DNA from: JAAFHB01 sp942493325
GTDB taxonomy: Bacteria > Bacteroidota > Bacteroidia > Bacteroidales > Prolixibacteraceae
NCBI GenBank assembly: GCA_942493325.1
Contig: OW818689.1
Span: forward strand, 1 to 64,000
Direction of reading: 5' to 3'
DNA: 64,000 bases
A program made the position numbers and the translations under genes. Position 1 is the first letter of the stretch. Every line of letters begins with the position of its first letter. Positions 50,106 through 59,808 of this stretch are shown in pieces. The notes under the pieces were generated by a model. It ran no database searches. It was not told where the DNA came from and saw only the letters and a list, made by a program, of their open reading frames with translations.

Positions 50106-51596
50106 TTACATTCCTCCAAACAAGTTTTTCAAACGATTTTCCATACTGCCGCATCCTTCTCCATCACTAAACCCGCAATCCGACTTATCACCAAAAGCAT
50201 CAAAGGCATATTCCTTATGAGAAACGGGTATTACATAGCGGTCCTCGTAATCGGCAATAGCCATGTAGCGGTACATCTCTTCCACCATTGCCGGGGTAAG
50301 ACCTGTGCCAGACAATACCTGTTCATCTTCAATGTTTTCTACGGTTTTTCCCCTCATGAAGGCACGCATAGCCAACATCTTTACCAATGCTTCCCTTACC
50401 GGCTTTTCATCGCCTGCGGTGAACATATTCGCTAAGTATTTGACTGGGATACGCAGCATATCCACATCCGGAATGATGCCATTTAAACCCAGTTTTCCAC
50501 TTTCAACTTCTTCCTGGATGGGCGATAAGGGTGGAGTATACCAAACCATCGGCAACGTGCGGTATTCGGGATGAAGCGGGAAAGCCACTTTCCAGTCAAC
50601 AACCATTTTGTAAACCGGTGATTTTTGGGCTGCGGCGATAAAATTATCAGGTATTCCCTGTTTGCGGGCTTCTGCAATAATTTCAGGGCTGTTGGGATCA
50701 AGGAAAATGTCAAGATGAGACTGGTACAGATCAACCGGATTTTCGGATGACGCCGATTCCATGATTTTTTCGGCATCATAAAGTATCACCCCAATATACC
50801 TGATCCGGCCAACACAGGTTTCGCTGCAGATGGTCGGTTCGCCATTTTCGATCTTTGGATAACACAACGTACATTTTTCGGAGCGTTTGGTTTTCCAGTT
50901 GAAATATATTTTTTTGTATGGACAGGCGCTCACGCATTGGCGCCATCCCCGGCAGCGGTCCTGGTCAATGAGTACAATACCGTCATCTTCGCGCTTGTAT
51001 ATGGCACCGGAAGGGCATGCTGCCACACAGGTTGGATTCAGGCAGTGTTCACATAAACGCGGCACGTACATCATAAAGGCATTCTCGAACTTACTGTATA
51101 TCTTCTTGTCAATATCTTCGAAATTCTTTTCCTTGCTGCGTTCTTCAAATGGCCCCCCGAGGTTGTCTTCCCAGTTTGGGCCTTTCTCAACCTTATCCAT
51201 CAGAAGACCGGTTATCATTGAATGAGGCCTTGCTGAAGGTGGGGTTGCAAACTTTGAGGATGAATGTAAGATGCTGTAATTGAAGGTGAATGGTTCATAA
51301 TAATCATCGATCTGAGGCAGGTAGGGATTGGAGAAAATATTTTTCATGATACCTGCCTTGTTACCCATACGTGGGCGGAGTTTCGATTTATCGAGTACCC
51401 AGCCTCCTTTCCATTTTTCCTGATTTTCCCAGTCGGTGGGATAACCCAGCCCGGGTTTAGTTTCAACATTATTAAACCAGGCGTATTCCATCCCTTTTCG
51501 GGTAGTCCACACGTTTTTGCAGGTAACTGAACACGTGTGACAGCCAATGCATTTGTCGAGGTTTAATACCATTCCAATTTGAGCCTGTATCTTCAT
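50106..51596 (-). CDS. narH: Respiratory nitrate reductase beta subunit
   Basis: This 496-residue iron-sulfur protein carries electrons from NarI hemes to NarG through four clusters. The first cluster motif CIGCHTCSVTC is at residues 16-26; CEHCLNPTCVAACPSG and CRGWRQCVSACPYKK follow, the last with Trp in place of one Cys, as expected for the 3Fe-4S centre of NarH; and CTLCY...CSETCVGR is present. The sequence is strikingly close to E. coli NarH throughout (MVLNLDKCIGCHTCSVTCKN, YAWFNNVETKPG). It lies 22 bases after narG. Confidence 0.96.
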   Translation of the reverse strand: MKIQAQIGMVLNLDKCIGCHTCSVTCKNVWTTRKGMEYAWFNNVETKPGLGYPTDWENQEKWKGGWVLDKSKLRPRMGNKAGIMKNIFSNPYLPQIDDYYEPFTFNYSILHSSSKFATPPSARPHSMITGLLMDKVEKGPNWEDNLGGPFEERSKEKNFEDIDKKIYSKFENAFMMYVPRLCEHCLNPTCVAACPSGAIYKREDDGIVLIDQDRCRGWRQCVSACPYKKIYFNWKTKRSEKCTLCYPKIENGEPTICSETCVGRIRYIGVILYDAEKIMESASSENPVDLYQSHLDIFLDPNSPEIIAEARKQGIPDNFIAAAQKSPVYKMVVDWKVAFPLHPEYRTLPMVWYTPPLSPIQEEVESGKLGLNGIIPDVDMLRIPVKYLANMFTAGDEKPVREALVKMLAMRAFMRGKTVENIEDEQVLSGTGLTPAMVEEMYRYMAIADYEDRYVIPVSHKEYAFDAFGDKSDCGFSDGEGCGSMENRLKNLFGGM

Positions 51597-51618
51597 GATT
51601 TGTTGAGTATTAAACGTG

Positions 51619-54600
51619 TTAAACCGTCCGTTCTTCGTCTTTCCATTCCACTTTCTTCATCTTACGGACCACCACAAACTCGTCACGGTTTGATCCTATG
51701 GTTCCGTAATAGTTAAAACCATAAGCCAGTTGGGCATATCCACCTATCATATGCGTTGGTTTCAGGCACAACCGCTCCACTGAGTTATGAACTCCGCCAC
51801 GATTGCCCGTCAGTTGACTAACGGGCATGTTAACAGTGCGTTCCTGGTTGTGATACATGATCAATGCACCAACGGGTATGCGTTGCGATACAATCAGCCG
51901 GGCAACCGATGCCCCGTTACTGTTGAATACTTCAACCCAGTCGTTGTCTTTGAGGCCAATGCTGCCGGCATCAGTCTCACTCATCCATACCACTGGTCCT
52001 CCGCGGCCAAGGGTCAGCATTACCAGGTTGTCAGACCATGAGGAGTGTATTGTCCACTTACAGTGGGGAGTCATCATGTTAATGACCAGGTATTCATCGT
52101 CTTTGGCAAGTTTGCCCATCACCTCCATGATTGATTTTGTATTGATGGGAGGTTTGTAGGTAACCATATTTTCACCAAAGGCAATCATCCATGGATGATC
52201 CTGGTACAGGCTCTGCCGCCCGGTGAGTGTGCGCCAGGGGAATAACTCATGAACATTGGTATAGCCGGCATTATATGACACTTTTTCGGAGTCGATGCCG
52301 CTCCAGATAGGCGAAGTGATAATCTTACGCGGCTGTGAGAGCAGATCGTGATAGCGTATTTTTTCGTCTTCCCGGGGTATCGCCAGGTGAGCATGGCTGC
52401 GCCCGGTAATTGCTTCCAATGCTCTCCAGGCTTTAACGGCAACAGCCCCGTTGGTTTCAGGAGCCAATGAGAGGATTACTTCTGCAGCCTGAACATCGGT
52501 TTCAATTTTAGGAAGCCCTTTGGTTTCACCTTCTTCGCTTACCGTATTATTAAGATGAGATAAAAGGTCTACTTCGGAATCGGTGTTCCATTGAATCCCT
52601 TTGCCACCGTTGCCCTGTGTTTTCATGAGCGGGCCCAGTGCGGTGAATCGTTTGAAGGTTTCCGGGTAATTACGTTTCAGTGTAACGATTTTAGAGAAAT
52701 TGATGCCGGGTTTTATCTCTGATCCGGAATTTTTCCAGTCAGTAGCATCGGTGGTTTCCGATAACTCCATTGGGGTATCATGCTGAAGCGGAAGCAATAC
52801 AATATCAGTCTCGTTGTCAAGATGTCCTTTTGACAAGACTGAAAATTTTTCTGCAAGCCCTTTAAATATATCCCAGTCGGTTCTGGATTCCCATACAGGA
52901 TCAACAGCCCGTGAAAACGGATGTATAAATGGGTGCATATCGCTGGTGCTCAGGTCATTCTTTTCGTACCACGAAGCGGCCGGAAGCAGGATGTCGGAAT
53001 GAAGTCCGGTAGTTGACATTCTGAAGTCGAGGGTAACCAACAGGTCGAGCTTCCCTTCCGGGGCATCGTCGTGCCATTTGACTTCGGATGGCAAGGTATG
53101 CCCGAGATCTTTAAGGTCATTTCCCTGGACACTGTTTTGTGCTCCCAGCAGGTGTTTCATAAAATATTCCATCCCCTTCGCGCTTGATCCCAGCAGGTTC
53201 GAGCGCCATACGAACAGGTTACGCGGGTAGTTGGCAGGATTGTCGGGGTCTTCGGAGGCCAAAGTCAATTTGCCGCTTTTAAGTTCCGAAACCACATATT
53301 CTTCCGAAGTCACACCTGCAGCTTCTGCTTCTTTGGCAAGGGTTAACGGATTTTTACCCAGCTGTGGAGCGCTCGGTAACCAGCCCATTCGCTCTGCACG
53401 GACATTGCAATCGATGAGTGAAAGGTTTTCCCATTCCGATTTATCGGTAAGGGGAGAAAGCAACTCGTTTAATTTTACCTTCTCATACCTCCATTGATCA
53501 GTATGCATATACATGAATGAAGTGGTGTTCATTTGACGTGGCGGACGGTTCCAGTCGAGGGCAAAGGCCAATGGTAACCAGCCTGTCTGGGGTCTGAGTT
53601 TTTCCTGACCAACGTAATGCGACCAGCCACCACCTGATTGTCCCACACAACCGCAAAATACGAGCATGTTGATAGCGCTCCGGTAAATCATATCGGTATG
53701 GTACCAGTGGTTAACTCCTGCACCGATAATGATCATTGATTTTCCTTCGGTTGCTGCAGCATTTTCAGCAAATTGCCTGGCTGTCGAAATGATATGCTGT
53801 GCCGGAACACCGGTTATTTTCTCCTGCCATTTTGGAGTAAAAGGGAGATCTTCGTCAAAACTTTTAGCCGTGTTCGGATCATCAAAACCCCTGTCAATTC
53901 CATAGTTGGCAACCATCAAATCAAACACGGTGCAGGTAAAGATTTCACCATGGGTCGTTTTAATTTTTTTAACCGGTACTTTTCGCCCGATAATATCGTC
54001 GTGGCCGGTTGCCGAAAAATGTTCGTGTTTAAAAGTTGAACCGCCAAAATATGGAAACTGCACATTAATAACCTCATCATGCTGTTCAATCAATGAAAGT
54101 ATCGGCAAAATATCAGCACCCGTTTTACTATCCTTCAGCTCTAAATTCCATTTTTGTTTTTTCTCCCATCGTGAACCGATGGTTCCGTTGGGTACTACAT
54201 AGTTTCCCGATAGTTCGTCCAGTAAAACGGGTTTCCATTCAGGTTTTTCGTCTGATCCCAGGTTATTCTCAAGATCACTGGCCCTTAGAATGGTTCCACC
54301 GAAATATTTCCCGTCTTTTTCACCAATTTTTACAAGGAAAGGTAAATCGGAATATTGTCGTGCGTATTTCTCAAAATAGGGTGTTTTTTTATTGATATAA
54401 AATTCCTTCAGGATTACATGCCCCATTGCCATACCCAAAGCAGCATCAGTTCCCTGCCGGGGTTTCATCCACAAATCGGCAAACTTAACGGCATCACTGT
54501 AATCAGGAGCAATGACAACCGATTTTGTCCCTTTATAGCGCACCTGCGTATAGAAAGGTGAATCTGGCGTACGTGTAAGCGGAACATTCGATCCCCATAG

Positions 54601-55350
54601 CATCAGGAATGATGAATTGTACCAATCGGCACTTTCAGGAACATCGGTTTGTTCGCCCCATGTTTGTGGTGATGCCGGTGGCAGGTCGCAATAGAAGTCA
54701 TAAAAACTGAGTACTGCTCCCCCGATCAGGCTTAGGTAGCGTGTGCCGGCTGCATACGATACCATAGACATGGCGGGGATCGGGGAGAACCCCGCAAGGC
54801 GGTCAGGACCGTAGGTTTTTATGGTATATATATTTGCAGCTGCAATGATTTCGTTTACTTCATCCCATTCGGCACGTATAAAACCGCCCAACCCCCGGGC
54901 TGCTTTGTATTGTTTTGAAATTACCGGATCGGTGACCACTGCTTCCCATGATTTCACGGGGTCGGAGAGGCGGGCTTTGGCCGCTTTGTAAGCCGTCAGG
55001 AGCTCTCCACGTATCATTGGATATTTTACCCGGTTGGCACTGTAGAGGTACCATGAATAGCTGGCACCCCTGGGACAACCACGCGGTTCGTGATTGGGCA
55101 TTCCCGGTCGCGTTCGCGGATAGTCGGTTTGCTGGGTCTCCCAGGTTACAAGCCCGTTTTTTACGAAAATTTTCCACGAGCAGGACCCGGTACAATTAAC
55201 CCCATGTGTTGAACGGACTACCTTATCGTATTGCCAGCGATTGCGGTACATGCGTTCCCAGTCGCGGTTTTCATCGGTAATTGCCACATGTTTATCAGCA
55301 GTTTTGGTTACTGAGTTGCTGAAATATAATAATTTATTTAATAAGCCCAT
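51619..55350 (-). CDS. narG: Respiratory nitrate reductase alpha subunit (molybdopterin)
   Basis: This 1243-residue catalytic subunit reduces nitrate to nitrite. The FS0 cluster ligands are His49, Cys53, Cys57 and Cys92 (HGVNCTGSC and RGCPRG), at the same positions as in E. coli NarG. The Mo ligand Asp222 lies in YDFYCDLPPASPQTWG, again the same number. No Tat signal or twin-arginine motif exists at the N-terminus, so it is the cytoplasm-facing NarGHI type with a proton-translocating quinol loop. Length matches E. coli NarG (1247). It is first of narGHJI and 58 bases after narK, so probably one operon. Confidence 0.97.
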   Translation of the reverse strand: MGLLNKLLYFSNSVTKTADKHVAITDENRDWERMYRNRWQYDKVVRSTHGVNCTGSCSWKIFVKNGLVTWETQQTDYPRTRPGMPNHEPRGCPRGASYSWYLYSANRVKYPMIRGELLTAYKAAKARLSDPVKSWEAVVTDPVISKQYKAARGLGGFIRAEWDEVNEIIAAANIYTIKTYGPDRLAGFSPIPAMSMVSYAAGTRYLSLIGGAVLSFYDFYCDLPPASPQTWGEQTDVPESADWYNSSFLMLWGSNVPLTRTPDSPFYTQVRYKGTKSVVIAPDYSDAVKFADLWMKPRQGTDAALGMAMGHVILKEFYINKKTPYFEKYARQYSDLPFLVKIGEKDGKYFGGTILRASDLENNLGSDEKPEWKPVLLDELSGNYVVPNGTIGSRWEKKQKWNLELKDSKTGADILPILSLIEQHDEVINVQFPYFGGSTFKHEHFSATGHDDIIGRKVPVKKIKTTHGEIFTCTVFDLMVANYGIDRGFDDPNTAKSFDEDLPFTPKWQEKITGVPAQHIISTARQFAENAAATEGKSMIIIGAGVNHWYHTDMIYRSAINMLVFCGCVGQSGGGWSHYVGQEKLRPQTGWLPLAFALDWNRPPRQMNTTSFMYMHTDQWRYEKVKLNELLSPLTDKSEWENLSLIDCNVRAERMGWLPSAPQLGKNPLTLAKEAEAAGVTSEEYVVSELKSGKLTLASEDPDNPANYPRNLFVWRSNLLGSSAKGMEYFMKHLLGAQNSVQGNDLKDLGHTLPSEVKWHDDAPEGKLDLLVTLDFRMSTTGLHSDILLPAASWYEKNDLSTSDMHPFIHPFSRAVDPVWESRTDWDIFKGLAEKFSVLSKGHLDNETDIVLLPLQHDTPMELSETTDATDWKNSGSEIKPGINFSKIVTLKRNYPETFKRFTALGPLMKTQGNGGKGIQWNTDSEVDLLSHLNNTVSEEGETKGLPKIETDVQAAEVILSLAPETNGAVAVKAWRALEAITGRSHAHLAIPREDEKIRYHDLLSQPRKIITSPIWSGIDSEKVSYNAGYTNVHELFPWRTLTGRQSLYQDHPWMIAFGENMVTYKPPINTKSIMEVMGKLAKDDEYLVINMMTPHCKWTIHSSWSDNLVMLTLGRGGPVVWMSETDAGSIGLKDNDWVEVFNSNGASVARLIVSQRIPVGALIMYHNQERTVNMPVSQLTGNRGGVHNSVERLCLKPTHMIGGYAQLAYGFNYYGTIGSNRDEFVVVRKMKKVEWKDEERTV

Positions 55351-55408
55351 CGTGAACGTTTTAGTATTTTTAGAGATTGCAGATCACTATAAAGACCGAA
55401 ATTTAACA

Positions 55409-56701
55409 TTATGCCGGCTTACTTTGGTGTTGTTTTTTTAACACCACAACGATACCGATACTAAGGATTGCCAGAATGATGAAAACAATAAATCCAAGGG
55501 CATAGCCCGCTTTACCATAGGAACTTGCAACGGCACCCATGATGGGAGGGATGGCAAATCCTCCGAATGCCCCCAAACCGCCAATCCAACCCGAAGCGCC
55601 ACCAATTGCTCTTGGAACATAATCGGGAACCAGTTTGAAAACGGCTCCATTATTTATCCCCATACCTACAGCAAGTAGTAAAACCGATAAAAATCCTACC
55701 GTCACAGATTGTGTGAAGGAAAGTATAATGGAGGCAACCAAAACTATTATCAATGAGATAAGACTAACCTTTTCTCCCCCGGCTTTATCGGCAAATTTTC
55801 CTCCGTAGACTCTTAAAACTGAAGCTGTCAGTGAAAAGATGGCAGTGAAAATACCTGCCTTAATCACCGAAAAATCATGTAGCTGGTTCCAGTAGATAGG
55901 AAACCAGGCAGTTAAACCAATAAATCCACCGAACGATGTGAAATACAAAGCCACGAGCGCCCAGGTATTCCTGACCTTTGCCGAATTAATCAGGCTGTCT
56001 TTTACATTCCCGGACGGAAACATCTCCTGGCCTAACTCCATTGCCATCTTTCGACTTTCCTCTTCGCTTTTACCTGCTTTTTTGAATTGAAAATAATAAG
56101 TATTCTTACCAATTATTGCATAAATAATAGTTCCCATTAACAAAAACAGGAACCAGGCAAAGTAGGCCGAAATAAATCCAAAACTTTGAAGGTAAAACGG
56201 AAGAATGAGGGAGAATACCCCCGGGGCCAGGTTACCAAGTCCGGCATAGGTACCTAAAGCCATACCCTGCTTTTTCTTTGGGAACCAGTAAGAGGTTTGC
56301 GCAATACCTACTGAAAATGTGGCTATACCGGCACCGCTGAGAAATCCCAGAAAAAGTATCAGGCCAAACAATCCATGCATTTTTTCGGGATATGATAAGT
56401 TTAGAAGCATAGTGACGCCACCCAATCCAATCACAGATAATATCAGCAGAATGAGAAATGGCTTTTTACCGCCCGTGGTATCTACCCATGCACCAAAAGG
56501 AATACGAAGCAAAGAACCAGAAAGGGCTGGAATGGCCACCAATAGTCCCATCATGGCGGGAGTCAGATCCATTGCTTCTTTAAACTTTATGGCAGTTGGA
56601 CCATAGAGCGAAACGGCGGCAAACCCAAAAAAGAAACCCAGCGTGGTACCAAGTAGTCCCCGACCTGGAGTGCCTTTAACTTTAATCTTATTCATTGTCA
56701 A
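55409..56701 (-). CDS. narK: NarK-family nitrate/nitrite transporter
   Basis: A 430-residue major-facilitator protein with 12 membrane helices. Both nitrate-signature regions are present: GTYAGLGNLAPGVFSLILP in TM5 and GGASGWIGGLGAFGGFAIPP in TM11. The form of the first signature fits NarK1-type nitrate/proton symporters better than nitrate/nitrite antiporters. It lies just upstream of narG, with its own promoter at 56769-56799, consistent with nitrate import feeding a cytoplasmic NarG active site. Confidence 0.92.
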   Translation of the reverse strand: MTMNKIKVKGTPGRGLLGTTLGFFFGFAAVSLYGPTAIKFKEAMDLTPAMMGLLVAIPALSGSLLRIPFGAWVDTTGGKKPFLILLILSVIGLGGVTMLLNLSYPEKMHGLFGLILFLGFLSGAGIATFSVGIAQTSYWFPKKKQGMALGTYAGLGNLAPGVFSLILPFYLQSFGFISAYFAWFLFLLMGTIIYAIIGKNTYYFQFKKAGKSEEESRKMAMELGQEMFPSGNVKDSLINSAKVRNTWALVALYFTSFGGFIGLTAWFPIYWNQLHDFSVIKAGIFTAIFSLTASVLRVYGGKFADKAGGEKVSLISLIIVLVASIILSFTQSVTVGFLSVLLLAVGMGINNGAVFKLVPDYVPRAIGGASGWIGGLGAFGGFAIPPIMGAVASSYGKAGYALGFIVFIILAILSIGIVVVLKKQHQSKPA

Positions 56702-56768
56702 TTTAGTTGGTGAATGTAGTCAGAAGATGGTTTGATATATGTTGAATTAAAGAAAAAAATCTTAAGCT

Positions 56769-56799
56769 CAAATATACATATTGCTACTTAAGTGATCAA
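56769..56799 (-). promoter_or_regulatory. Promoter of narK-narGHJI
   Basis: On the minus strand TTG (56799-56797), 20 bases, TATATTTG (56776-56769): an almost exact Bacteroidota promoter, with about 70 bases of leader before narK. No clear FNR-type site (TTGAT-N4-ATCAA) was seen nearby. Confidence 0.72.
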
Positions 56800-56895
56800 G
56801 GTCTTAATCAGTTATTTAATAAAGTCAAAAATTTCCGTCCATAGTCGATACTCTTCTTTAATGAATTCTCACCGGAAATGAGGGTTAAATCCCAA

Positions 56896-56924
56896 AATAG
56901 GACGAGGTAAAACCTCATCCTATT
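56896..56924 (-). terminator. Hairpin terminator of the DUF6448 gene
   Basis: AATAGGA-C-GAGGT pairs with ACCTC-A-TCCTATT (12 bp plus one C-A mismatch) around a 3-base AAA loop. On the minus strand it is followed by a short T-run (TTTT). It lies about 135 bases after the DUF6448 stop and upstream of the narK promoter. Confidence 0.7.
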
Positions 56925-57057
56925 CAATCTTGAAGATGAGTTTAGCATGGCACTAATATACGCAATTTATTGTTTCTGATAAATTAAACGCCAATTTATA
57001 AAGTAGGAATAAAAAATCGCCTGGTAAAATCCAGGGAATATGCTCCAGGTGCCTGCC

Positions 57058-57696
57058 TTATTTATTATGGTTTGGATTATGCCCTTCTTCCTCACCTTCT
57101 GCAAATTTGAAAAATTGTACATATGCTCCAATATATTCTCTTCCGGCTTCAACATTATTAATGTCGAATTTCTTTAACATCATTACACGATCAAAACGTT
57201 TCTTCAGTTCTGCATGTTTTTCTTTCGTTACAAAGTCATGCAATGGAGAAAGGTTCCCCAATTCTATGGATTTATCGGCAGCAAGAATTTTCTCATCAAT
57301 GGGCGTGCCTGATGGCTTTATCCCTGTATAAGGTACACCTTCACCACTTCTGTGGACTCTGACTAAAGTTTCAAAAAAATAGTTATCTGACAGTTCCTTA
57401 GCCTCAGCACTAAGTGCTCTGACTTTCATGGTTAGTTTGAAAGCTTCTTTTATTTCCTTTTCGTTAGCCGCTTGCACCCATTTAAGAACATAGTTAACAT
57501 TATTTTTTTCTAGGGCTTTTCTTGCGTCGGCGACAACAGGTCCATCCTTGGTGTCGCAATGAGCGAATGCTGCATTTGAAGCGGAAAACAGGATTACAAA
57601 TAAAAGTAAAAGTAAGATCCTGAATTTTATGGTTCGTTTGATCCCATTTTGGCTTTTTGAGTGGCCTTCAACATTTTTTCTGATTTTTGTTTCCAT
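57058..57696 (-). CDS. DUF6448-family exported protein
   Basis: A 212-residue protein with a long basic N-region and signal sequence (FRILLLLLFVILFSASNAAFA) and the DUF6448 signature AHCDTKDGPVVADARKALEKNNVNYVLKWV. A helical domain with conserved HxSGEGVPYTGIKPSGT follows. The mature protein would start with His-Cys, sometimes a metal ligand, but no role is known. It lies downstream of the AraC-family regulator on the same strand, with three direct repeats between them, so direct control by that regulator is inferred. A terminator follows at 56896. Confidence 0.82.
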   Translation of the reverse strand: METKIRKNVEGHSKSQNGIKRTIKFRILLLLLFVILFSASNAAFAHCDTKDGPVVADARKALEKNNVNYVLKWVQAANEKEIKEAFKLTMKVRALSAEAKELSDNYFFETLVRVHRSGEGVPYTGIKPSGTPIDEKILAADKSIELGNLSPLHDFVTKEKHAELKKRFDRVMMLKKFDINNVEAGREYIGAYVQFFKFAEGEEEGHNPNHNK

Positions 57697-57783
57697 GATT
57701 TTTTCGTGTTTAATTTTTTAAAATTGATTGTGAATGATTTCGGAAGCAAAAGTATCGCATAGCACAAGGCCAATCGCTCTAAC

Positions 57784-57868
57784 TTATAAAGTGGGACTTA
57801 TTGTGAAACCCTGTTTAGGCATCAGTCTATAAAATGGGACTAATAAATTTGATAATAAAGTGGGGCCT
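57784..57868 (-). promoter_or_regulatory. Three direct repeats (TATAAArTGGGaCT) upstream of the DUF6448 gene
   Basis: Near-identical 14- to 15-base elements lie at 57784-57798 (TTATAAAGTGGGACT), 57828-57841 (TATAAAATGGGACT) and 57854-57868 (AATAAAGTGGGGCCT). They sit between the AraC-family gene stop and the DUF6448 start, in one orientation. They are candidate binding sites for the AraC-family regulator, which usually recognises direct repeats. Confidence 0.5.
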
Positions 57869-58999
57869 TTATAAAGTAGCCTCTTTGAACTGAGAAGGAG
57901 TCAGCCCTGTGGATTTTTTAAACATCCTGTTAAAAGCCGATTTTGAATTGAAACCACATTCAAAAGCAATACCCAGAAGTGAATAGTTCTTATTTTTTGG
58001 ATTGACCACCGCTTCTTTAAATTCCTGAACTCTATATTGATTCACAAAATCGAAGAAATTGAGTTTGTACTGATCATTTATAATCTGAGAGAGTACATGG
58101 GGTGTAATGCCCAAATCAGAGGCTAATTGCAGCAGGGTTAAATCAGGGTTTAAATATGGTTTTGATAACTTCATATGGTAGTTAATCTTCTCAACATAAA
58201 GTTTCGCATCCGAATCTTTAAGTCGGGAGGCTGAATATTTGGACTGAACCTCCATACTATCACCGGATACAATGATTGATTCCGCGAAAAAAATAACCTT
58301 TTGTTTTAATCCATAATATCCAATCAGGATCACGAAAACAGATAAGGAGAGGAACAAACCATCAGTACAAAAAACCATTGAAAACATACCAAAAACGTGA
58401 TGTATTACAGTAATTGTAATTAAGGTCGTCCAAACTATACCAAAAATGAAAACCAATTTCCTTAACCAATTAAGGTTGACATCTTTGGAATTAGAGAAAT
58501 TATTAAAAATATTTATGTCAAGCTTTCTGAAGAGTTTAATGGTCACTAAAAAATATACAGTTCCAGACAATGCTGTTATGATTAAAAAAAACAAGAAAAG
58601 TAAGGGTGGATTATTATCAAAGGAAAGTTTTTCAATGTTAAGTTTCACCGATGTGGCTGGATAGAAAGAAGCAATCAGGAGATAAATATTAAATAAAATA
58701 AATGGAACGAAGTGGAGAAAGTCCTTCTTTTGAATTTGTTTTTTATCCGAAACTAAGGTCAAAATATAATAATACAAGAAGGGCCCATGCAGCATAAACA
58801 GTGAAATAAAACTGATAGAGAGTAATTGAAAATGTGTAAATAAATCGTGGGAATAAAATGAGTACACTCCAAGAAATAAGCCCAGAAACAATAACCACAA
58901 AACCAAAATAATATCGTGCAAAGCTTTCGGTCTTTTCTGCAGTAATAAAACTGTGAAAAAGAATGCATTGAATGTTGCTATCAAAAAAATGAATTTCAT
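57869..58999 (-). CDS. AraC-family regulator with N-terminal multi-helix membrane domain
   Basis: A 376-residue protein with seven probable membrane helices in the first 240 residues (for example NAFFFTVLLLQKR, LLFLGLFLGVYSF, GPFLYYYILTLV) and a C-terminal AraC DNA-binding domain (LTLLQLASDLGITPHVLSQIINDQYKLNFFDFVNQYRVQ and LLGIAFECGFNSKSAFNRMFKKSTGLTPSQF). This membrane-bound layout occurs in Bacteroidota and suggests sensing at the membrane. The likely target is the DUF6448 gene, next on the same strand. Confidence 0.9.
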   Translation of the reverse strand: MKFIFLIATFNAFFFTVLLLQKRPKALHDIILVLWLLFLGLFLGVYSFYSHDLFTHFQLLSISFISLFMLHGPFLYYYILTLVSDKKQIQKKDFLHFVPFILFNIYLLIASFYPATSVKLNIEKLSFDNNPPLLFLFFLIITALSGTVYFLVTIKLFRKLDINIFNNFSNSKDVNLNWLRKLVFIFGIVWTTLITITVIHHVFGMFSMVFCTDGLFLSLSVFVILIGYYGLKQKVIFFAESIIVSGDSMEVQSKYSASRLKDSDAKLYVEKINYHMKLSKPYLNPDLTLLQLASDLGITPHVLSQIINDQYKLNFFDFVNQYRVQEFKEAVVNPKNKNYSLLGIAFECGFNSKSAFNRMFKKSTGLTPSQFKEATL

Positions 59000-59166
59000 A
59001 GACGCTAAATTAATCTTTTTTTCTCCTTTACCTTTTTATACCCATGCGGGAATTTTGTTCTTTTGAAAATTCAAACAGTAAATGCGGATTTCTGTTAACT
59101 TAGTCCCCATATTAGTTAGTTCTCTTCATAAGTATGTTGATTTCTATAAATATTCAAAGATAAATT

Positions 59167-59748
59167 ATGTCTGAGTTAATAGATAATAGTGCAAGTCGAA
59201 TTGATGCTTTGAACGAATTTTCCAGGCGCTTCATTGAGGGTGGGAATGGGAAAATGCTGCTTGGCGAATTTAATCATTATATCGAATCAGTTTCCCCACA
59301 GGAAGCCATGCAGGTTTTGGATAATTTACTGTTAACAGGTTATTCGACTGAGAAAGTCAAAGCCTGTACCGGCAAAATAATCAATGTATTTTACAATTCG
59401 CTGAAAGACCATCAGTGGGACAAACCCGAAGAGAGCCATTTTTTATATTACCTGATGCTCGAAAACCGCGAAGTCGAAAAAGTGATGACTGAATTAAAAT
59501 CGGTAACCAAGGTTTTCTATAGGGGCAAAAATCAGGATTTCCAATTACTCACCAAAAAACTGGGTCTGCTAATCAAAAAACTTAAGGACTATGAATTACA
59601 TTATCTTAAAAAGGAAAATATTCTTTTCCCCTATTTTGCCCTCAGAAATGAGTTTGGCGAATACAAAGTCACTATTGAAGTGAGCCAGGATGCAACAGAC
59701 GTACGACATTTACAGGGAGAGAGAAGGTTATTGGATTGGAATATTTAA
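59167..59748 (+). CDS. DUF438/hemerythrin-like protein, possibly 3'-truncated
   Basis: A 193-residue protein. Residues 10-80 (FSRRFIEGGNGKMLLGEFNHYIESVSPQEAMQVLDNLLLTGYSTEKVK) match the DUF438 helical domain. Residues 85-155 resemble a hemerythrin-type helix bundle up to LKDYELHYLKKENILFPYFALR. In the family a His-rich WxxHDxIR block should follow; here it is replaced by a non-matching tail (VTIEVSQDATDVRHLQGERRLLDWNI), so the frame may be shifted. Hemerythrins of this kind often respond to NO or oxygen, which would fit its neighbourhood near nar, but this is inference. Confidence 0.6.
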   Translation: MSELIDNSASRIDALNEFSRRFIEGGNGKMLLGEFNHYIESVSPQEAMQVLDNLLLTGYSTEKVKACTGKIINVFYNSLKDHQWDKPEESHFLYYLMLENREVEKVMTELKSVTKVFYRGKNQDFQLLTKKLGLLIKKLKDYELHYLKKENILFPYFALRNEFGEYKVTIEVSQDATDVRHLQGERRLLDWNI

Positions 59749-59808
59749 CTTAATATGTTGTAATCATCTTCAAGTTCAGGAAAGGTTTTTCATGGTCGTT
59801 TTATGTCT

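Noticed and set aside
56701..56820. Possible FNR/DNR box upstream of narK
   Set aside because: GTGATCAAGG and nearby sequences lack the spacing and symmetry of TTGAT-N4-ATCAA. The site matches the -33 TTG of the promoter instead.
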